From Sphingobacteriales bacterium 46-32 (GTDB lineage: Bacteria > Bacteroidota > Bacteroidia > Chitinophagales > Chitinophagaceae), in assembly GCA_001898485.1 (NCBI GenBank), contig MKTY01000014.1, positions 1 through 64,000 on the forward strand: a stretch of 64,000 nucleotides of DNA, read 5' to 3'. A program made the position numbers and the translations under genes. The notes beneath the pieces are model-generated. The model worked only from the letters and a program-made list of their open reading frames with translations, had not been told where the DNA came from and made no database searches. Below are positions 50,854 to 58,927 of the stretch, one piece after another; the stretch's first letter is position 1; each line of letters opens with the position of its first letter.

Positions 50854-51996
50854 TCAGGAATTACTGTTGCCGGCAGCTGCCAGTTGACGGGCCGCATTTA
50901 CCACATTCAGCCAGCTGTATTTCAGCTTTTCCGTGCGAAGATGCGGAATAAAATAGTCTTCTCCTAATTGGTAAAAACGAAGTATTCCGTCTGCGATAGC
51001 TGTTGGCTCGGGAGCTACAACTAATCCGGCTTTTTCGTTGGGAACCAGGTCGGGTAAACCGCCCACATTGGTTACGACCATGGGCTTATCAAAATGGTAT
51101 GCCAGCGGGGTCACGCCGCTTTGCGTAGCACTGCGGTAAGGTTGAATGACAGCGTCTGCTGCACAGAGATAGTAGCGTACTTCGCTGTCGGGGATAAAAT
51201 CGGTATGTTGTATCAGTAAATCACTGATGCCTGATTGTTCGATCTGCTCTCGGTAAGGCTGCGCATCTTCATAAAATTCGCCCGCAATGAGCAGCCGAAT
51301 ACCCGCCTGCCGGATACGCGGATCGGCCATTGCCTGCAACAGCAGGTCCAGCCCTTTGTATTTCCGGATGAACCCAAAAAATATCACCAGCTTCTGTACG
51401 CGATCAATGGCCAGATGCTGCCGGGCAATATCCTTGCTAACCGGATCGCCAAAATTATCATAGAGCGGGTGACGGATCAGCAGGGCTGGCTTCTTATTTT
51501 CAAAACTGCGCAAATCTGCCATCACCTTTTCGCTCATGGTAATAAAAGCATCGCAGCTTTTTACAAAATAGCGGGTAAAGGGTTTGTCGCCGGGACGTTT
51601 CTCGTGCGGAATGATGTTGTCGGCAATACAAACAATACGTGTGTGCCTGTTTTTGCGCACCCGCCGCAGGATGGTTCCCAGGCAGGGGCCCATCAGTGGC
51701 AACCAGTAACGGACGATGATGAGGTCGGGCCGCATACGGCGTAACCTGTTTCCTACACGCAGCCAGTTAAGCGGATTGATAGAATTGATCTCCGTGTGAA
51801 TGGAAATTCCTTCGGGTGCAGGTTCATCGCTATACTGTGTCTTGCCCGGAAAAAGAAAAGAAGGGTATTGCAGCGAAAAGGACCAGATGCTGCATTCGTC
51901 TCCCTGCGCCATAAACTCTTTTGCCAGCCGTTGATTGAAGGTAGCCAGTCCGCCACGCAGGGGATGTGCCGGCCCTATGATCACCACTTTTGCCAT
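50854..51996 (-). CDS. Glycosyltransferase family 4-type (GT-B fold)
   Basis: This 380-residue protein begins with VVIIGPAHPLRGGLATFNQR, typical of retaining GT4 enzymes. The C-terminal half has KLVIFFGFIRKYKGLDLLLQ and the donor-binding region SATQSGVTPLAYHFDKPMVV (the E-x7-E position is degenerate). It probably transfers a sugar, perhaps the heptose made next door, to a surface polysaccharide or glycoprotein. Its start codon overlaps the stop of the GT2 gene by one base (TAATG), so translation is coupled. Confidence 0.85.
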   Translation of the reverse strand: MAKVVIIGPAHPLRGGLATFNQRLAKEFMAQGDECSIWSFSLQYPSFLFPGKTQYSDEPAPEGISIHTEINSINPLNWLRVGNRLRRMRPDLIIVRYWLPLMGPCLGTILRRVRKNRHTRIVCIADNIIPHEKRPGDKPFTRYFVKSCDAFITMSEKVMADLRSFENKKPALLIRHPLYDNFGDPVSKDIARQHLAIDRVQKLVIFFGFIRKYKGLDLLLQAMADPRIRQAGIRLLIAGEFYEDAQPYREQIEQSGISDLLIQHTDFIPDSEVRYYLCAADAVIQPYRSATQSGVTPLAYHFDKPMVVTNVGGLPDLVPNEKAGLVVAPEPTAIADGILRFYQLGEDYFIPHLRTEKLKYSWLNVVNAARQLAAAGNSNS

Positions 51997-52937
51997 TACA
52001 ATCCTTCTTTGGTTTCTATCAGGTAGCTGTTACGTCCCGAGGCATTGCGTGATATAAGTTCACCGATAAAACCGGCCAGGAATAACTGCATGCCGATGAT
52101 GATCGAGGTGAGTGCCATATAAAAACCCGGACGGTTAGTTATAGGATAGCTGAAGTCGATGATCTTGGAAACTGCGAGATATATGGAAAAAACAATTCCG
52201 ATCAGGAAGAATACCGAACCCCAGAGTCCAAAGAAGTGCATGGGGCGTTTTCCGAATTTGCCCATAAAGAAAATGGTCATCAGGTCGAGAAAACCATTGA
52301 TGAAACGTGTCCAGCCAAATTTGGTGACACCATATTTCCGCGCACGGTGTTCTACTACCTTTTCGCCGATACGCCGAAAACCCGCCCATTTGGCCAGTAC
52401 CGGCACATAGCGGTGCATTTCGCCATATACTTCTATACTCTTTACTACTTTGTTGCGGTATGATTTCAGACCGCAATTGAAGTCGTGCAGTTTTATTTTA
52501 CTCATCTGCCGGGCGGCCGCATTAAACAGTTTGCTGGGCAGATTTTTAGTGAGTTTATTGTCGTAGCGTTTCTTTTTCCAGCCGCTTACCAGGTCATACT
52601 TGTCTTCGATGATCATGCGGCGCAGTTCCGGTATTTCATCGGGACTGTCCTGCAGATCGGCATCCATCGTGATCACCACTTCGCCCTGAGCAGCGCGGAA
52701 ACCTTCGTTGAGGGCGGCTGATTTGCCATAATTGCGCTGGAATTTGATACCTTTTATATTAGGATTGCCTGCCCGCAGGCGCATGATCACCTGCCAGGAG
52801 TCATCTGTACTGCCATCATCTACGAAGATGATCTCGTAGCTGAGCTTATGCTCCGCCGTCACCCGTTCTATCCAGGCGGCCAGTTCGGGAAGGGATTCTT
52901 CCTCATTAAAAAGCGGTATGACCAGCGAAATATCCAT
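51996..52937 (-). CDS. Membrane-anchored glycosyltransferase family 2 (DPM1/ArnC-like)
   Basis: This 313-residue protein has a GT-A domain (about 1-220; ISLVIPLFNEEESLPELAAW, EIIFVDDGSTDDSW, VITMDADLQDSPDE as the DxD region) and two C-terminal membrane spans (about 235-260 and 275-300). This plan fits enzymes that load a sugar on a polyprenyl phosphate carrier. It is co-transcribed with the GT4 gene through a one-base overlap and lies one base after the DUF4199 gene. Confidence 0.9.
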   Translation of the reverse strand: MDISLVIPLFNEEESLPELAAWIERVTAEHKLSYEIIFVDDGSTDDSWQVIMRLRAGNPNIKGIKFQRNYGKSAALNEGFRAAQGEVVITMDADLQDSPDEIPELRRMIIEDKYDLVSGWKKKRYDNKLTKNLPSKLFNAAARQMSKIKLHDFNCGLKSYRNKVVKSIEVYGEMHRYVPVLAKWAGFRRIGEKVVEHRARKYGVTKFGWTRFINGFLDLMTIFFMGKFGKRPMHFFGLWGSVFFLIGIVFSIYLAVSKIIDFSYPITNRPGFYMALTSIIIGMQLFLAGFIGELISRNASGRNSYLIETKEGL

Positions 52938-52938
52938 G

Positions 52939-53430
52939 TTATTGTTTTCTGCGCATTAGGATGAAACCTGCTCCGGCTGCTGTAAAAATAGTGCCCAGAA
53001 TCAGATTCTGAAAAATTGTCATTGATACCACCGTAGTGGTAAATGATTTTTTATAGCTGGCTACCTGCTTGTCAATTTCACCGGGGGTAAGATTATTGGC
53101 TTTCACCAGGTCTTCCCGGTAATACTGAGCAGATTGTTCGGCAAATTCCGGGTGCATACTGCTGAATATGAAGGTGAAAATAACCAGGATGAGGGTTACT
53201 ACAATGAAACACCGGAAGCCCTGACCAAAAAGCTCTCCAAATTTGCCGGTAAATGAACCGGAGCGTACATAAGCCATCAGGGTCCAGATAATGCCGCCTG
53301 CGTAAGTGGCATAGATCAGGTATTGTGCACCTGAGTTGGCGGCTATTTTCATAGAAGAAAGCACAAGAGTAATACCCAGCATCACAGCTCCGGTAATAGC
53401 GCCTTTTACAAGCGGTGTAAGTTTCATCAT
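52939..53430 (-). CDS. DUF4199 family membrane protein
   Basis: This 163-residue protein has four membrane spans: LVKGAITGAVMLGITLVLSS, YLIYATYAGGIIWTLMAYV, CFIVVTLILVIFTFIFS and TIFQNLILGTIFTAAGAGF. The arrangement and the charged stretch after span 3 fit DUF4199, a Bacteroidota family of unknown role that often stands next to DPM1-like GT2 and dihydroorotase genes. It lies tightly between those two genes here. Confidence 0.88.
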   Translation of the reverse strand: MMKLTPLVKGAITGAVMLGITLVLSSMKIAANSGAQYLIYATYAGGIIWTLMAYVRSGSFTGKFGELFGQGFRCFIVVTLILVIFTFIFSSMHPEFAEQSAQYYREDLVKANNLTPGEIDKQVASYKKSFTTTVVSMTIFQNLILGTIFTAAGAGFILMRRKQ

Positions 53431-53443
53431 GTCAGGGACATTT

Positions 53444-54709
53444 TCAGGAATTAATATAAATACTGGATTGATTCACTGTGCCCAGCACCCGGCCGTTAAG
53501 CTCAAGACCCAGGAAGGGAGAATTTCTTGACTTAGACCGCAGCTCTTTTTCAGTAACGGTCCATGTGCCGGACTGTTCAAAGAAAGTAAGGCTGGCTGGC
53601 TGGCCGGTTTCAATACTGGCTGAAGGTAAACCAAATAACTGGCGCGGGTTCACAGCCAGCAGACGCACCCATACTTCAGGGTCAGTATCCGGCATGGCTG
53701 TATTCAGGGCCGAAAATGCTGTTTCAAGACTAATCATGCCATATTTCGCATATTCAAATTCCAGCACTTTGCTGTCGTATTCATGCGGCTGATGATGGCT
53801 GGCAATACAGTCGATACTGCCATCGAGCACGCCCTGGCGCAACGCTTCACGATCGGCCTGCAGCCGAAGGGGCGGATTTATCTTGAGATTGCTGTTGTAA
53901 CCAACCAGGTCAGCATCTGTAAAGAACAGGTGTGCTGGTGTCACTGAACAGGATACGTTCAGGCCTTCTTCTTTGGCTTTGCGGATGCTCCACAACGATT
54001 GCGCACTGGCAATGCCGGTAAAGTGCAGGCGTGAGTCTGCATAACGGAGCAGTTCGATATCGCGGGCTACCATCAGTTCCTCGGCCATGGCGGGTTTGCC
54101 GGGCAGACCGAGTTGGGTAGATACAATGCCTTCGTGCATCAGGCCGTGCGGATTGATGCTTTTATCATCAGGAACCTGGATGATGATACCGTCAAATGCT
54201 TTGACATACTGTAATGCTTTTACCAGCAACCCGGCCGATTGGATCGGCGAAGTGCCATCGCTGAAGGCCAGTGCCCCGCTTTGACGCATATCATACATTT
54301 CAGCCAGTTCCTTACCCTCCGTCTGTCGCGTGACGGCGCCAATCGGATGTACACGGGCCGGTAATGTCTTTGATTTCTGAACTACATATTCTACAGCAGC
54401 TTTATTATGGATACAGGGATTGGTATTCGGGATCACCAGTACATCTGTATAGCCTCCCGCTGCTGCGGCAGCAGCGCCTGTTTCGAGCGTTTCCTTGTAC
54501 TCCAGGCCGGGATCGCCAAACTGGGCAAATACATCTACCCATCCGGGAGATACAAATGCGCCATCGAGCCTCACCACCTGGTCGGCATCCACGGTCAAAT
54601 CCTGACCGATACGGGCAATAACCCCGTTTTCAATAAAAATATCTGCTAATTGGCCGTTGAGAGCTGAAGAAGGATCAATAATCCTGCCCTGCTTAATGAG
54701 GATTTTCAT
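53444..54709 (-). CDS. Dihydroorotase-like protein lacking catalytic residues
   Basis: This 421-residue amidohydrolase-fold protein is of the PyrC multifunctional-complex type. The metal-binding HxH of active enzymes is replaced: PGWVDVFAQFGDPG has F61 and Q63 where the histidines belong. The catalytic Asp is H305 (IASHHQPHE), and the later TPHH motif reads TPAH. Other family landmarks (VIPNTNP, IKINPPLR-like) are kept. It is probably a non-catalytic paralogue, perhaps a structural partner of aspartate carbamoyltransferase like PyrX-type proteins, with an active PyrC elsewhere. It is the first gene of the leftward run through DUF4199 and the glycosyltransferases. Confidence 0.85.
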   Translation of the reverse strand: MKILIKQGRIIDPSSALNGQLADIFIENGVIARIGQDLTVDADQVVRLDGAFVSPGWVDVFAQFGDPGLEYKETLETGAAAAAAGGYTDVLVIPNTNPCIHNKAAVEYVVQKSKTLPARVHPIGAVTRQTEGKELAEMYDMRQSGALAFSDGTSPIQSAGLLVKALQYVKAFDGIIIQVPDDKSINPHGLMHEGIVSTQLGLPGKPAMAEELMVARDIELLRYADSRLHFTGIASAQSLWSIRKAKEEGLNVSCSVTPAHLFFTDADLVGYNSNLKINPPLRLQADREALRQGVLDGSIDCIASHHQPHEYDSKVLEFEYAKYGMISLETAFSALNTAMPDTDPEVWVRLLAVNPRQLFGLPSASIETGQPASLTFFEQSGTWTVTEKELRSKSRNSPFLGLELNGRVLGTVNQSSIYINS

Positions 54710-54873
54710 TAAGGGGCGAAGTTAACGGTTGTTTTTGGTTTGATAAAAAATAGCGCCTGCTATCTGTGCCGCTGATAAAGTATCGAAACTGGTTACTGTT
54801 CTGCCCGGCTGCAGATCAGTAAAAAGGAGCAGGAAAAAAGCTACATTCGCGCCGTTTTTCAAATACTTTATAT

Positions 54874-55464
54874 ATGACACTCGAACAACAGTTACAGGCC
54901 CGTAGTGAACACAAATGTGAACTTTGTGGCGAATCACAGGGCTTAAGTGTATATCAATTACCCCCTGATCCCGCTCCCTATGCAGAGCAAAGCATCCTGG
55001 TGTGTCCTGCCTGCCTGGCTCAGATTGAAAAGAAAGCCGAACTCGACACTACACACTGGCAATGCCTTACCACTTCCATGTGGAGTGAAGTGCCAGCAGT
55101 GCAGGTGGTGACCTGGAGGATGCTGAACCGGATGCGACAGGAGAGCTGGGCTGCCGATGCGATAGATATGATGTATTTGTCTGACGAAAACCTGGCCTGG
55201 GCAAAGGCTACCGGCGATCATGAAAATGATGGCTCCGTACAACTGCACCGCGACAGTAACGGTCATCAGTTACTGGATGGTGATACGGTAGTGCTGATAA
55301 AGTCGCTCGATGTAAAAGGGTCAACCCTTACTGCCAAACTGGGCACTGTTGTACGCAATATCCGCCTGGTGGCAGACAATACCGAACAAATCGAAGGTCG
55401 TGTGGAAGGGCAGCAGATTGTGATACTCACGAAATACGTGCGGAAACAACACCAGGAAAGGTAG
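54874..55464 (+). CDS. phnA: PhnA-family protein with zinc ribbon
   Basis: This 196-residue protein has an N-terminal zinc-ribbon-like unit (C15-x2-C18 in HKCELCGES, then CPACLAQ) and a C-terminal PhnA beta domain (LDGDTVVLIKSLDVKGS, EGQQIVILTKYVRK). Despite the name, PhnA of this type is not the phosphonoacetate hydrolase and its function is unknown. It is monocistronic; a TACATTCG -7-like box lies at 54842-54849. The array of 47-bp repeats follows directly. Confidence 0.85.
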   Translation: MTLEQQLQARSEHKCELCGESQGLSVYQLPPDPAPYAEQSILVCPACLAQIEKKAELDTTHWQCLTTSMWSEVPAVQVVTWRMLNRMRQESWAADAIDMMYLSDENLAWAKATGDHENDGSVQLHRDSNGHQLLDGDTVVLIKSLDVKGSTLTAKLGTVVRNIRLVADNTEQIEGRVEGQQIVILTKYVRKQHQER

Positions 55465-55500
55465 AAGGTGTAGGGTGAAAGGTTGAAGGTGAAATTATCC

Positions 55501-55782
55501 GTAGGCCCGCGTTGCCACGCGGGTCGGCGAAGCTGAAGGAAAATTCTGTAGGCCCGCGTTGCCACGCGGGCCGGTGAAGCAGAAGGAAAAATCCGTAGGC
55601 CCGCGTTGCCACGCGGGCCGGTGAAGCAGAAGGGAAAATCCGTAGGCCCGCGTTGCCACGCGGGCGGGTGAATCAGAAGGAAAAATCTGTAGGCCCGCGT
55701 TGCCACGCGGGCGGGTGAATCAGAAGGAAAAATCCGTAGGCCCGCGTTGCCACGCGGGACTACAGATCGTAACGCGGGACCG
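55501..55782. repeat. 47-bp tandem repeat, six units, each with a GC-rich hairpin
   Basis: Units begin with GTAGGCCCGCG at 55501, 55548, 55595, 55642, 55689 and 55736, an exact 47-base period. Each has the perfect stem CCCGCGT-TGCC-ACGCGGG and then a purine-rich linker (GGTGAAGCAGAAGGAAAAAT). Decayed pieces continue to about 55810. Unlike a CRISPR, there are no variable spacers. Confidence 0.95.
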
Positions 55783-55813
55783 TAAACCGCCACGCGCACC
55801 CGTAAGACGGGTA

Positions 55814-56152
55814 TCAGTTCAGTAGCCGGTAGATGGTCAGCAGCAGAATAATGACCATGATGCCTGTGTAGATTTGTTTGTTATACCGCGCCAGCCATTC
55901 GGGCAGATAAATATCAAAATTGCTGCGATCAGAATCTGAATAGCGCCTGGCCAGAACGGTAAGCGGACAGGATAGTCTGAAACAGAGCAATACAATACAT
56001 TCCAGCAACACCAGCCCATATCCGATCCAAAGCCAGTGATCAATCTTATTGATCAGCACGGCATAGAGCATATAAAAAATAACTACGTTGAAGAATATCC
56101 ATACCAGCGTGTGGATGATTTTTATTCCTGTGAGTTTACTTTTTGATTTCAT
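55814..56152 (-). CDS. Small conserved membrane protein
   Basis: This 112-residue protein has three membrane spans (TLVWIFFNVVIFYMLYAVLI, WLWIGYGLVLLECIVLLCF, IYTGIMVIILLLTIYRLL). Between spans two and three lies a loop with the motif RLSCPLTVLARRYSDSDRSN. The CPLT motif recurs in small DUF2784-like membrane proteins, so that kinship is possible, but the function is unknown. It is monocistronic and ends 4 bases after the decayed 47-bp repeat zone. Confidence 0.65.
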   Translation of the reverse strand: MKSKSKLTGIKIIHTLVWIFFNVVIFYMLYAVLINKIDHWLWIGYGLVLLECIVLLCFRLSCPLTVLARRYSDSDRSNFDIYLPEWLARYNKQIYTGIMVIILLLTIYRLLN

Positions 56153-56244
56153 ACCGGTGACTATAAATATACAGGCATAAATCCTGATTTTATAACGGGG
56201 CGTTGTTTGGCAGTGAAGTCATAACTTTAATAAAAGCAATTTCC

Positions 56245-57045
56245 ATGTTACTTCATGATAAAAATGCAGTGATCTATGGTGCCGGTGGATCGCTGGGCGG
56301 TGCAGTGGCAAAAGCATTGGCTGCGGCAGGGGCCCGAGTATTTCTGACCGGACATAAAGCGGCATCTGTAGAATCGGTAGCCAGTATTATTCGCGCAGCC
56401 GGCAGCAGCGCAGAAGCTGCCGTAGTGGATGGAATGGATGAGGAGGCTGTAGCAGCCCATATCAATCATCTGCAGGAAAGGGTAGGTAAGGTAGATATTT
56501 CCTTTAATGCCGTTGGTGTTGATGTGATCCAGGATCTGCCATTGATACAGCTGGCAGCTGCTGATTTTGTAGAGCCGGTTACGCGGATGCTGCATAGTCG
56601 TTTTATTACCGCCAAAGCAGCAGCACAGGTCATGATAAAACAGCAGTCGGGAGTAATTCTTTCACTCACGGCCACACCTGGTGGCATCGGTTATCCGTAT
56701 ACAGGTGGATTTGCACCGGCCTGTTGTGCTATCGAAAGCCTCTCCCGCAACCTGGCGGCCGAGTTGGGTGTATATGGTATACGTGTGGTGAATATTCGCT
56801 CAGGTGGCTCTCCCGATTCACGGATATTTAAAGAAGCTATTGAAAACTATCCCGAAATAATGACGAATGTATTGCAGGGAATGAATGCCGATACCATGCT
56901 GAAACGATTGCCCTTAATGGATCATATTGCACAAACGGCAGTTTTTCTGTCGTCAAACATGGCGGCATCTATAACCGGTGTAACAATTGATGTGACAGCA
57001 GGTACTACGGCGGGACTTAATTACAGAGCGGTAAGAAATGTATAA
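56245..57045 (+). CDS. SDR-family oxidoreductase-like protein without the catalytic Tyr/Lys
   Basis: This protein has 266 residues from the ATG at 56245 (the open frame starts with a TTG at 56203). The Rossmann fold is intact (VIYGAGGSLGGAVAKALAAA; SFNAVGVDV for the NNAG position). The YxxxK of active SDRs is replaced by F156-x3-C160 (GGFAPACCAIESL), and the usual serine region reads ILSLTATPGG. It may be non-catalytic or use another chemistry. The C-terminal FLSSNMAASITGVTIDVTAG is of normal SDR type. The TATAAAG repeat touches its stop codon. Confidence 0.8.
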   Translation: MLLHDKNAVIYGAGGSLGGAVAKALAAAGARVFLTGHKAASVESVASIIRAAGSSAEAAVVDGMDEEAVAAHINHLQERVGKVDISFNAVGVDVIQDLPLIQLAAADFVEPVTRMLHSRFITAKAAAQVMIKQQSGVILSLTATPGGIGYPYTGGFAPACCAIESLSRNLAAELGVYGIRVVNIRSGGSPDSRIFKEAIENYPEIMTNVLQGMNADTMLKRLPLMDHIAQTAVFLSSNMAASITGVTIDVTAGTTAGLNYRAVRNV

Positions 57046-57068
57046 AGGTATAAAAGTATAAGAGTGTG
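57042..57068. repeat. Short TATAAAGG/TATAAAAG repeat
   Basis: Three to four steps of GTATAAA begin in the last codon of the SDR-like gene. They belong to the same family as 8797-8867. Confidence 0.6.
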
Positions 57069-57115
57069 CAATAATCAGTAACTTAATACTTATAACTCAT
57101 CACTTAAAACATTTT

Positions 57116-57466
57116 ATGAAATTTCGTATCGAATCGCCGGGACATAAAATCAGCCCTTCATTGAAAGCATTTATTACATTGAAACTGGGCAGCCTCGACA
57201 AATATTATAAAGACCTGCAGGAAGTGGAAGTGACGGTTGAAAATGCGGTAAAAGGTAATAAGGAAACAACAACCTGTGTTCTTAATATGCGTGTACCGGG
57301 AAAGGATGAGTATGTAAAAAGCAGTTCCCTGATTTTTGAGGATGCTATCCTGAAAGCGGCTGAGGCAGCAAAGCGCAGGCTGCGGATCCGTAAAACGCAG
57401 TTGCAAAAAGCCAGAAAAAGCAAAACACCCAACAGGAAGGTTACGGATAAAGCCGCCGCAAAGTAG
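57116..57466 (+). CDS. Ribosome hibernation/ribosome-associated factor, RaiA/HPF family
   Basis: This 116-residue protein has the S30AE-domain beta-alpha-beta pattern (IESPGHKISPSLKAFITLKL, then VEVTVENAVKGNKETTTCVL and ILKAAEAAKRRLRIRKTQ). Proteins of this size bind the 30S subunit in stationary phase and block or dimerise ribosomes. The basic C-terminal tail (ARKSKTPNRKVTDKAAAK) resembles short HPF rather than the long two-domain form. It is monocistronic. Confidence 0.85.
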   Translation: MKFRIESPGHKISPSLKAFITLKLGSLDKYYKDLQEVEVTVENAVKGNKETTTCVLNMRVPGKDEYVKSSSLIFEDAILKAAEAAKRRLRIRKTQLQKARKSKTPNRKVTDKAAAK

Positions 57467-57494
57467 CAGTAGAAATTAAGTAAAAAGAGAAGGG

Positions 57495-57524
57495 TTAAAG
57501 CAAGGTGTTTAGTGGATATATTTG
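57495..57524 (+). promoter_or_regulatory. Promoter of the APH-fold kinase gene
   Basis: TTA (57495-57497), a 19-base spacer and TATATTTG (57517-57524) fit the Bacteroidota -33/-7 promoter geometry 22 bases before the ATG at 57547. Confidence 0.55.
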
Positions 57525-57546
57525 CCGTTTGCAATAACCCTTCAAT

Positions 57547-58536
57547 ATGTCGCTTTTCCCTACCATTTACTCTACGCTGGATCCACAGGCTTTGGCAGGC
57601 CTGGTAACGACCCGTTATGGACTACCAGGCGCATCCGGACAGTTGCTGGTGCGCGGGGTAGGAGACACTTATCTGATCAAATCCGCCGGTCAACGGTTTA
57701 TTCTGCGGGTATACCGCGGCAGTCACAGGAGTCTTTCGCAGATAAATGCGGAGATTGAAATGCTTGCTGCATTGAAGAAAGCATCTGTATCTGTATCTTA
57801 TCCTCTCGCCGACCGGCAGGGGAATTATATACAGCAACTGGAGGCAGCAGAAGGGATACGGCCGGCTGTTTTATTTACCTATGCACCGGGTATGACCGTC
57901 AACAAGCTGAATGACGCACAATTGAAAAACCTCGGTCGTGCGATGGCTGCATTTCATACTGTATCAGCCTCTGTAAAGTTGAAGGCGGAGCGCTGGGAAT
58001 ATAATCTGACGACCATTTTTGATGAGCCATTACAGCGGTTGCAACCCGCATTTGTTTCTATTCCCGCAGAATATGATTGGTGGTTGAAAGCCGTGGACCA
58101 GGCAAAATCCGCGCTGACTCAATTGCCGCTGTCTGATTTTTCTATCGGTTATTGTCAGTATGATTTTCTACCCAAGAATTTTCATTTTGAAGGTGACGCG
58201 ATCACTTTATTTGATTTTGATTTTCTTGGTCACGGCTGGCTGGTAAATGATATCATGACATTCTGGACACATCTGTGCCTGGATGTACATTTCGGCCGTA
58301 TGACGCAGGCAGAAGCTGACCGGTCATTTCAACTACTGTTAACCGAATATCGCCAGTTACGTTCATTGAGTGAAGCCGAACTCAAGGCAATTCCTTATCT
58401 GAGCCTGGGCTGGTGGTGTTATTATATGGGCTTTCATGCCACACATGACCAGTTTATTGCCCTCATACAACCATCGCAATTGAGTATACGTACAGGTGTC
58501 ATCAGGAAACTGGCGGAGAAATATTCTCCTTTGTAA
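57547..58536 (+). CDS. APH-fold (aminoglycoside/homoserine-type) phosphotransferase
   Basis: This 329-residue kinase-like protein has the nucleotide-binding lobe at about 30-105 (LLVRGVGDTYLIKSAGQRFI, LRVYRGSHRS) and the catalytic loop FSIGYCQYDFLPKNFHF, where Asp and Asn of the HGDxxxxN motif are kept but the His is Tyr and Gly is Gln. The LFDFDFLGHG segment replaces the DFG/D-x-D metal motif. It belongs to the Ser/Thr-kinase-like RdoA/choline/homoserine kinase group; the substrate is unknown. A good promoter precedes it. Confidence 0.85.
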   Translation: MSLFPTIYSTLDPQALAGLVTTRYGLPGASGQLLVRGVGDTYLIKSAGQRFILRVYRGSHRSLSQINAEIEMLAALKKASVSVSYPLADRQGNYIQQLEAAEGIRPAVLFTYAPGMTVNKLNDAQLKNLGRAMAAFHTVSASVKLKAERWEYNLTTIFDEPLQRLQPAFVSIPAEYDWWLKAVDQAKSALTQLPLSDFSIGYCQYDFLPKNFHFEGDAITLFDFDFLGHGWLVNDIMTFWTHLCLDVHFGRMTQAEADRSFQLLLTEYRQLRSLSEAELKAIPYLSLGWWCYYMGFHATHDQFIALIQPSQLSIRTGVIRKLAEKYSPL

Positions 58537-58567
58537 CATATTTATAACCAATTAGTTAATCGTTTTA

Positions 58568-58600
58568 TACAAAATGTTACCAATTTGGTTACATTTTGTA
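58568..58600. promoter_or_regulatory. 33-bp palindrome, probable HigBA operator
   Basis: TACAAAATGTTACCAA (58568-58583), one centre base and TTGGTTACATTTTGTA (58585-58600) are reverse complements with a single mismatch. The site covers the -33 element and touches the -7 box of the higBA promoter, so binding of the antitoxin would block transcription. Confidence 0.75.
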
Positions 58601-58606
58601 TATTTG
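58577..58606 (+). promoter_or_regulatory. higBA promoter with near-leaderless start
   Basis: TTA (58577-58579), a 19-base spacer and TATATTTG (58599-58606) lie immediately before the HigB ATG at 58610. Transcription starting 5-8 bases after the -7 box would fall on or inside the start codon, predicting a leaderless or almost leaderless mRNA. Confidence 0.5.
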
Positions 58607-58609
58607 CAA

Positions 58610-58927
58610 ATGAGGATAATTGCAGCAGGAACATTGAAGCAATGTTGGGAACAATTTCCTCAGGCCAAACAATCACTACTATCCTGGTATGAGGAGGTTG
58701 AAACTGCGGGTTGGGATAACCCAAATGATTTGAAAGATCAATACAGGAACGCATCCATTTTAACAGATAAGAGAGTTGTATTTAATATTCACGGAAATAA
58801 ATTCCGTTTGATAGTAGATATCGAATACAGATTAAAGATTGTATTCGTTGTTTGGTTCGGAACACATGCACAATATGATAAACTGGATGCTAAAAAAATA
58901 AGCTATGCTAAGGCCAATAAAAAATAA
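58610..58927 (+). CDS. higB: HigB-type mRNA interferase toxin (HigB_toxin family)
   Basis: This protein has 105 residues from the ATG at 58610 (the frame opens upstream but crosses the operator). It has the RelE-like fold motifs of the HigB_toxin family (SLLSWYEEVETAGWDNPNDL, VFNIHGNKFRLIVDIEYR, LKIVFVVWFGTHAQYDKLD). It should cleave mRNA on the ribosome unless bound by HigA. The last 23 bases overlap the antitoxin gene, the usual toxin-first HigBA arrangement. A palindromic operator lies at its promoter. Confidence 0.92.
   Translation: MRIIAAGTLKQCWEQFPQAKQSLLSWYEEVETAGWDNPNDLKDQYRNASILTDKRVVFNIHGNKFRLIVDIEYRLKIVFVVWFGTHAQYDKLDAKKISYAKANKK

Noticed and set aside
55501-55782. CRISPR-like regular array
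   Set aside because: Both hairpin and linker repeat in every unit, so there are no variable spacers; no cas genes are nearby.
55266-55799. Leftward 177-codon ORF rich in Arg/Ala/Phe
   Set aside because: It is produced by the 47-bp repeat, whose period shifts frame each unit, and it then runs antisense into phnA.
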